Under the pieces are notes generated by a model, which worked only from the letters and a program-made list of their open reading frames with translations, did not search any database and was not told the origin of the DNA. Of a stretch of 42,387 bases of DNA, positions 38,200-42,387 are shown piece after piece; positions within the stretch are counted from its first letter, which is position 1; each line of letters starts with the position of its first letter. This DNA is from an uncultured Pelagibacteraceae bacterium (lineage in GTDB: Bacteria; Pseudomonadota; Alphaproteobacteria; Pelagibacterales; Pelagibacteraceae), in the NCBI GenBank assembly GCA_902574695.1, contig CACGON010000009.1, positions 1 through 42,387 on the forward strand. The letters run 5' to 3'. The position numbers and the translations under genes are program-made.

Positions 38200-38616
38200 T
38201 TAAAATTTATTTGATTTTTCTTTATCGGCAATATGTTTCTTAACATTTTCAGATAGAAATACTTCAGGATCAAAGTTATCCTCCATTTTAAAACATGATC
38301 CTATATAGTTTGTATGCTCATAATCATAGAAAGTTCCATCAGATCTATTGATTTCATATTTCCATTTATTGCCTTTAGAAAACTGAATATAATTTAAAGT
38401 TTTTTTAATTTTTAAATCAACAATATTCCAACCATACCACCCAAATGCTCTATATAATTTTGCATCTTTTTGATTTTCTGAAATTATAAAAAATTTATTA
38501 TAAAATCTTTTATCGCTATAAATTTTGCATTCAATTCGTTTAATTTTGATATCTGAAGCAAAACTAGTATTGCAAAATATCAAACCCAGAACCACGATCC
38601 CTAAAAGTTTTTTCAT
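38200..38616 (-). CDS. Secreted hypothetical protein, cassette 2
   Basis: The 138-residue protein starts with a classic signal peptide ('MKKLLGIVVLGLIFCNTSFA', probable cleavage after residue 20). The mature part has two Cys (in 'RIECKIYSD' and 'IGSCFKMED') and many aromatic residues, consistent with a small periplasmic beta-rich domain. I do not recognise a family. Its ATG overlaps the stop region of the HNH nuclease gene by four bases. The two are likely co-transcribed although their compartments differ. Confidence 0.7.
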   Translation of the reverse strand: MKKLLGIVVLGLIFCNTSFASDIKIKRIECKIYSDKRFYNKFFIISENQKDAKLYRAFGWYGWNIVDLKIKKTLNYIQFSKGNKWKYEINRSDGTFYDYEHTNYIGSCFKMEDNFDPEVFLSENVKKHIADKEKSNKF

Positions 38617-39617
38617 TTTCTTTTTTTTATAAATCCTTTCAATTCCTCAATTGTATATGGTTCTTTTCTTTTATGAGCCATACGATGACAATTCGAACAC
38701 AAAACTGCAAAATCATCAATATTAAATTCTATGGTTTCATTTTCAGGTAGACTATGAATGGGGATTTTATGATGTGCTTCTATAAATTCTTCTTTTTTTT
38801 TATTTAGGCTTATTTTTCCATAAACCTTTTTAAAGTTAAAACCACAAACTTGACAAGTATAACCAAGTTTCTTTTTAACCTTTCTTGAATTGGTACTAGA
38901 TCTCTCTGAAAGTCTATGAAGTCCAATTTTTCTTGTTTCAGTTAGGCTGTTGCTTTTATCATCCTTAGTTTCATTGTTCTCATCAGAAACGTATTCATCT
39001 AATAAGTCGCCCTCTATACCACCTCTAAAAATTAATGTGGAATATAGATTTAACATATTATTAATATCTTTGGTTAATTCATCTTCATTAATATCTTTTG
39101 ATAGATCATATTCCTTGCCGAATGCGTGACCTTTTTCATAAAGCATTGGTCTTGAAGTGGATCCAGCTAAATGAATTGAAAGATCTATAGGTTTATATTC
39201 AAAAAAATTTTTATAAACTCCTACTCTATCTCTAATAAATTCCGCTCTTCTTAAAAGTTCTTGTGCAGCACCTTTAGTTCCTAATTCTTTTTCTAAATCT
39301 GTCATTCCTTGATTCATACTTAAATAAATTCTTTTCATATCAACTGAAAATAACAGAGCTAAATAATATCCTCTTTGTGGTGAAGTGGTCACGTTTGGAT
39401 CAAAAATTCCTAACCAAGGTACAGATGCCCAATTAGGTGGTCTACCTGGACTACTTTTGTAGATAAAATGTTTTTGATTTTTTTTAACTACAGGTTTTAA
39501 ACTTTTGTTAGCTGCTTTTCTAAAAATTTCTGCAAAAGGACTTTTGGAAATAGGACCGTTTTTAGCTTCAAGAAATTTTGAGGACAGTTCTTTGATTGTA
39601 TTTGATATCATTATCAT
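38613..39617 (-). CDS. MrcB-N (DUF3578) HNH endonuclease, type IV restriction-like
   Basis: The 334-residue protein has an N-terminal MrcB-N/DUF3578 domain: 'NWASVPWLGIFDPNVTTSPQ' then 'RGYYLALLFSVDMKRIYLSM' (about 62-101), a module found in modification-dependent restriction proteins. An acidic linker (about 207-235) leads to a C-terminal HNH domain with C255-x2-C258, H282-H283 ('EAHHKIPIHS'), N299 and C307-x2-C310 with the following His ('CSNCHRMAHK'). No methylase is adjacent, so it probably cuts modified invading DNA. The start is uncertain: TTG 39620, ATG 39617 or ATG 39611; I use 39617. Array D begins 13 bp upstream. Confidence 0.85.
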   Translation of the reverse strand: MIMISNTIKELSSKFLEAKNGPISKSPFAEIFRKAANKSLKPVVKKNQKHFIYKSSPGRPPNWASVPWLGIFDPNVTTSPQRGYYLALLFSVDMKRIYLSMNQGMTDLEKELGTKGAAQELLRRAEFIRDRVGVYKNFFEYKPIDLSIHLAGSTSRPMLYEKGHAFGKEYDLSKDINEDELTKDINNMLNLYSTLIFRGGIEGDLLDEYVSDENNETKDDKSNSLTETRKIGLHRLSERSSTNSRKVKKKLGYTCQVCGFNFKKVYGKISLNKKKEEFIEAHHKIPIHSLPENETIEFNIDDFAVLCSNCHRMAHKRKEPYTIEELKGFIKKRK

Positions 39618-39629
39618 CAAAACTTTATC

Positions 39630-39651
39630 ACTGTGACGCTAGTGTGACTAG
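39630..39651 (+). repeat. Two tandem 11-bp iterons (array D)
   Basis: ACTGTGACGCT and AGTGTGACTAG are adjacent at an 11-bp period, 13 bp upstream of the HNH gene start. They share the TGTGACG subtype with array C at the other end of this gene block. The 34 bp that follow, up to the next gene, show no tRNA-Thr fragment. Confidence 0.8.
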
Positions 39652-39685
39652 ATCAAAGTTAAATATAAATTAAAATCTCCTTTAT

Positions 39686-40495
39686 TTATTTTAATTGTGT
39701 AAGATTTCCAACAACATCCATTTTTTTCTTACCTACTCTAACCTCATCAAAATATACTACTTGAGTAGGAGTTTGTTTATCAAATATTCTTGCTCTATAT
39801 ATTCCAAACTTAAAATAAACTGGACCTTTTCTTTTTGTTGGACCATTATAATTTAATTTAATTTTATCATTAATCCAAATTTTCATAAAACCATTCTCAT
39901 TATTCGTCCATTTAACATTTATTAAAACGTCGTTCCATTTACCATAGGCCTCTTCTCTGGTTAGTAATTGAGTTGAATAACCTGCTGGAACTCTGACCAT
40001 ATTGTTTACCCAGTACCCACCGATATTTTCCCTAGAGGTATTAAAAAACATCCATGGAGGATTGTGTTCATCTCCATATTTTTTATCCTTCGAGTGGAAC
40101 TGCCCCATATATACTCTTACTGGTGCAACCTCTATAAAATCTTTAGGAAAAAATATTGACCACGCATACCACCATTCTCCTTTTTTAAATAATTTCTTTA
40201 CTCCATCAAGTTCATGCCTCTCTCTTTTTTTTTCACAATCATTCCAATTTTTACTTGCGTAGCAATCACCTCCTCTTATCTCGAACCTAAGAGATTTTTC
40301 ACCAGATCTAACTGGATTATTGTCTTTCTTATCAACAATTTGAAATCCATAATCTTTAAATTGACCATAAGTATTCATAGATTTAAAAAATTTAAAACCA
40401 GAAACAACATCTTTTGGGAGTGATAAAATATCTCCTGCGTGAGCATTACTAATTAACAACAACCCCAGAAAAATGATGCCTAAAATTTTTTTCAT
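39686..40495 (-). CDS. Secreted polysaccharide lyase, heparin lyase I family-like
   Basis: The 269-residue protein has a signal peptide ('MKKILGIIFLGLLLISNAHA', cleavage after about residue 20) and a jelly-roll domain. Diagnostic blocks are 'RSGEKSLRFEIRGGDC' then 'KKRERHELDGVKKLFKKGEW' and 'WYAWSIFFPKDF', followed by 'VYMGQFHSKDKKYGDEHNPP', 'YGKWNDVLINVKWTNNENGF' and 'YFKFGIYRARI'. Together they match the heparin-lyase-I fold family (Pfam Polysacc_lyase). A Cys pair could form a disulfide. Members cleave uronic-acid polysaccharides; substrate and activity are not established here. Periplasmic location is likely. Confidence 0.78.
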   Translation of the reverse strand: MKKILGIIFLGLLLISNAHAGDILSLPKDVVSGFKFFKSMNTYGQFKDYGFQIVDKKDNNPVRSGEKSLRFEIRGGDCYASKNWNDCEKKRERHELDGVKKLFKKGEWWYAWSIFFPKDFIEVAPVRVYMGQFHSKDKKYGDEHNPPWMFFNTSRENIGGYWVNNMVRVPAGYSTQLLTREEAYGKWNDVLINVKWTNNENGFMKIWINDKIKLNYNGPTKRKGPVYFKFGIYRARIFDKQTPTQVVYFDEVRVGKKKMDVVGNLTQLK

Positions 40496-40510
40496 TATGA
40501 AAACCTTAAC

Positions 40511-40532
40511 ATTGTGTCGTACATGTGTCGAG
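40511..40532 (+). repeat. Two 11-bp iterons (array E)
   Basis: ATTGTGTCGTA and CATGTGTCGAG are adjacent at an 11-bp period, 15 bp upstream of the lyase start. The shared core is TGTGTCG, a third subtype. They lie 29 bp from the CCA end of tRNA-Val. They are the most degenerate of the five arrays. Confidence 0.6.
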
Positions 40533-40561
40533 ATTACTGATGATTGGTTACAAGTATTGCT

Positions 40562-40636
40562 ATGGTGGGACTGGTAGGTTACGCTCCTACTACCCCCTCG
40601 ATGTCAACGAGGTACTCTACTATTGAGCTACAGTCC
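40562..40636 (-). tRNA. tRNA-Val (GAC) with non-canonical D- and T-loops
   Basis: The 75-nt gene folds with perfect acceptor (GGGACTG with CAGTCCC), anticodon (CCTCG with CGAGG) and T stems (GTAGG with CCTAC) and encoded CCA. The anticodon loop TTGACAT reads GAC. The T-loop is AGCGTAA instead of TTCRANY, and the D-loop AATAGTA lacks the GG pair. The usual T54-A58 and G18-U55 contacts are thus replaced by A54-T58 and A18-G55, while G19-C56 is kept. It could be a diverged functional tRNA or a tRNA-like relic. Its 3' end faces the island. Confidence 0.85.
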
Positions 40637-40639
40637 CAA

Positions 40640-41422
40640 TTAGACTTTATTAGAAACTTCTTTTCTAATTTGTTCTATTTTAATCTTTTTATGAAGACTA
40701 CTATATCTATCGTAAAGAAGATTAAATTTAATTTTTTTGTTTATTTTTATATTGATAATTTTGGCATTACGAACTTCTTTGTTGTCGGCGACGGAGCTAA
40801 TAGGTCTTTTATTAACATTTAAATTTTTAATTTTGATTGTGGATTTATCTGAAATAATTTTTCCCTTCCATCTTCTTGGTCTAAAAGGGCTTATTGGTGT
40901 GATTGCTAATTTTTTTGAATTTAGATTCAAGATTGGGCCATGAACTGATAGATTATAAGCAGTGCTACCTGCGGGTGTCGATACAAGTATTCCATCAGAA
41001 ATGAGCTTTTTAATAAGAACTTTTTTTCCACTAAAAATTTTTACAGACGAAGCTTGTCTACTCTGTCTCAATACAGAAACTTCGTTAATTGCAATTGATT
41101 TTTTTCTTTGATTATTTTTAGTGATAACGTTCATCTCTAACGGGTTGATTTGTATTACCTTTAAAGATTTCATATTTTTAATAAAATTGTTATTTGAAAA
41201 TTTATTCATAAGAAAACCATAATTGCCAGAATTTATACCGTAAAAAGGTTTGTTAAATTTGTAAAACTTTTTAAGTGCATTTAACATAAATCCATCCCCA
41301 CCAATTACAATTACTGCTTTTGATTTTTTAATAGATGAATGAATTATTTTTTTTTCAATTAAGGACTTTATTTTTAAAGATTTTTTATTTGTATCAGAAA
41401 TTAAATAAAAATTATCCTTCAT
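40640..41422 (-). CDS. nadK: NAD kinase
   Basis: NAD kinase phosphorylates NAD+ to NADP+. The catalytic 'GGDGFML' (residues 41-47), 'YGINSGNYGFLMN', 'NEVSV' and the C-domain 'DGILVSTPAGSTAYNLSVHG' motif are all visible. I set the start at the ATG at 41422 ('MKDNFYLISD'), giving 260 residues, because an in-frame upstream start at 41467 would lie inside tRNA-Leu. It is sandwiched between tRNA-Leu upstream and tRNA-Val, whose 5' end is 3 bp beyond its stop. Confidence 0.93.
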   Translation of the reverse strand: MKDNFYLISDTNKKSLKIKSLIEKKIIHSSIKKSKAVIVIGGDGFMLNALKKFYKFNKPFYGINSGNYGFLMNKFSNNNFIKNMKSLKVIQINPLEMNVITKNNQRKKSIAINEVSVLRQSRQASSVKIFSGKKVLIKKLISDGILVSTPAGSTAYNLSVHGPILNLNSKKLAITPISPFRPRRWKGKIISDKSTIKIKNLNVNKRPISSVADNKEVRNAKIINIKINKKIKFNLLYDRYSSLHKKIKIEQIRKEVSNKV

Positions 41423-41431
41423 ATTATTTGC

Positions 41432-41517
41432 TGGTGCCCTCGGCCAGACTCGAACTGGCACTCCCAAAAGGGCAAGGATTTTAAGTCCTTTGTGTCTACC
41501 AATTTCACCACGAGGGC
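41432..41517 (-). tRNA. tRNA-Leu (TAA)
   Basis: This is an 86-nt class II tRNA on the minus strand: acceptor GCCCTCG with CGAGGGC, anticodon loop ACTTAAAAT region (anticodon TAA), a long variable arm (GCCCTTTTGGGAGT), a canonical T-loop TTCGAGT and encoded CCA. It is 9 bp upstream of nadK. Confidence 0.96.
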
Positions 41518-41587
41518 ATGAGTTATTTTCATGAGTGTTTATGCTAATATTTATAATTGAACAAGATTAATAAGTAAATTTTTTATT

Positions 41588-42387
41588 TTATTTACCTTTT
41601 TTAAATGGATCTAAGATAAGTTTTTTGTGATTATATTTATATTGAGTATTATTATAATGAAGTGAATTTAGAACTAGTATTCTTGAATTTTCTACATCAA
41701 TTAAAATCATATTCCCGCCATAGCCACCCATTCCAAATATAATTTTGTCTTTTAATCCTGGAAAATCCATATGAAATTGACCCCCATATGACTTTGTACG
41801 ATTAAATGCAGGCTCGTTTCTTTCTTCAGTTAATTTTTTTGGTATTCTTCTTTCGTAAATCTCTTTTAAATATTTTCCAACACAAGTATCATTCTGATAA
41901 TCATCCATTATAGCTTTTGCTATTCTAAGATAGTCAAATCTCGTTGCCATTATGTTAGGATGTCCATTTCCCCAACTTTCATTTAAACTAGTATAGCCAT
42001 AACGAATGCTATTTTTGATCTTTATTTTATCGTTGAAAACTTTGCTATAAAATTTGTCATAATCCTCACCAATTTTAAATTTCATATAGTTTAAAATTAA
42101 CTGAGTGACAAATCCATTGTAATTGTATCTTTGCTTAGATTTTTTTGTATTTTGGTCGTTAAAGTAAGAGCTCATGGTTGTTGCAATATCTCTATCCTCA
42201 TATGCACCTAATTTACTAGTACCATCTTCAAATTCATCGATATATTTTTGATCACCAGTATTCATATTTAAAAAATTAATTAATTTTTGATCATGATAAA
42301 GTGAATCTTTTATTATAGGCCAGTCATTTACTCTTGCATCAACTCCATCAATGTAGCCATCACATATGGCATGACCTACTAAATAAG
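41588..42387 (-). CDS. Serine hydrolase, beta-lactamase class C family (5' end outside window)
   Basis: The frame is open to the right edge, so the start and the catalytic SxxK motif lie outside. The visible part begins 'YLVGHAICDGYIDGVDARVN' and 'DWPIIKDSLYHDQKLINFL', which is the segment that normally follows SxxK in this family. The 'YNYNG' Tyr-x-Asn motif is present further on. 'FGMGGYGGNMILID' near the end replaces the KTG/HTG strand motif. An ATG at 42265 is internal and unlikely to be the start. Such proteins are esterases, peptidases or lactamases; substrate unknown. The 3' end is complete, 70 bp from tRNA-Leu. Confidence 0.8.
   Translation of the reverse strand, partial: YLVGHAICDGYIDGVDARVNDWPIIKDSLYHDQKLINFLNMNTGDQKYIDEFEDGTSKLGAYEDRDIATTMSSYFNDQNTKKSKQRYNYNGFVTQLILNYMKFKIGEDYDKFYSKVFNDKIKIKNSIRYGYTSLNESWGNGHPNIMATRFDYLRIAKAIMDDYQNDTCVGKYLKEIYERRIPKKLTEERNEPAFNRTKSYGGQFHMDFPGLKDKIIFGMGGYGGNMILIDVENSRILVLNSLHYNNTQYKYNHKKLILDPFKKGK

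Noticed and set aside
40543..40556. Minus-strand sequence near tRNA-Val resembling the tRNA-Thr anticodon-loop region (TTGTAACCAAT versus TTGTAATCAAT).
   Set aside because: Only about ten matching bases in AT-rich DNA and no match to the rest of the tRNA, so it cannot be called a third att scar.
41423..41467. Longer NAD kinase start giving 15 extra residues.
   Set aside because: The extension lies partly inside tRNA-Leu and the family start matches the ATG at 41422.
42143..42265. Serine hydrolase starting at the ATG at 42265.
   Set aside because: The reading frame continues upstream to the window edge with family-like sequence (GHAICDGYIDGVDARV), so that ATG is internal.

Overview
The window is a strongly AT-rich, densely packed chromosomal segment. 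Gene order and protein features point to an alphaproteobacterium of the SAR11/Pelagibacter type: secY-adk-rpsM-rpsK-rpoA order, lysine-rich tails on ribosomal proteins, one tuf gene upstream of secE, very short intergenic gaps and mostly A/T third codon positions. The lineage is inferred from these features, not from a database search.

Layout. (1) Positions 13-2963 carry mgtE (Mg2+ transport), lipB (lipoate attachment) and an RluC-type pseudouridine synthase. (2) Positions 2972-31556, all on the minus strand, form one nearly unbroken information-processing cluster. In transcription order it reads tRNA-Tyr, tRNA-Gly, tuf, tRNA-Trp, secE, nusG, rplK, rplA, rplJ, rplL, rpoB, rpoC, rpsL, rpsG, fusA, then the S10 and spc sets, secY, adk, rpsM, rpsK, rpoA and rplQ. 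The beta, str, S10, spc and alpha operons of other bacteria are fused here end to end. The only sizeable breaks are before rpsL (154 bp, with a promoter-like sequence and two hairpins) and before rpsM (56 bp, with a promoter-like sequence). No rpmD (L30) or rpmJ (L36) is found in the expected slots. (3) Positions 31692-33501 hold rlmB and a GT4 glycosyltransferase that converge and overlap.

(4) Positions 33617-40636 are an accessory island between two tRNA genes whose 3' ends face inward: tRNA-Thr(TGT) on the plus strand and an unusual tRNA-Val(GAC) on the minus strand. Next to tRNA-Thr are a sulfotransferase, an aminopeptidase-like DUF4910 protein and the 3' remnant of a probable N-acetyl sugar amidotransferase, which suggests surface-glycan decoration. 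The remnant is cut exactly where a partial copy of the tRNA-Thr 3' end begins. A second partial copy lies 1.8 kb further on. Both copies continue into the same non-tRNA sequence, so they look like attachment-site (att) scars. Between and beyond them are compact minus-strand gene blocks: (i) small membrane protein, Mrr-like PD-(D/E)XK nuclease, TerB-like protein and an unknown; (ii) MrcB-N/HNH nuclease and a secreted protein; (iii) a secreted heparin-lyase-I-family protein. The blocks are hugged on both sides by tandem 11-bp direct repeats with the core A(C/G)TGTG. The repeat subtype matches between the two ends of block (i), and between the two ends of block (ii), but differs between blocks. 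No integrase is encoded in the window. I read the island as a stack of small non-autonomous integrative cassettes, at least two of them carrying DNA-cleaving (probably anti-phage) genes.

(5) Positions 40640-42387 hold nadK, tRNA-Leu(TAA) and a serine beta-lactamase-like hydrolase that runs off the right edge.
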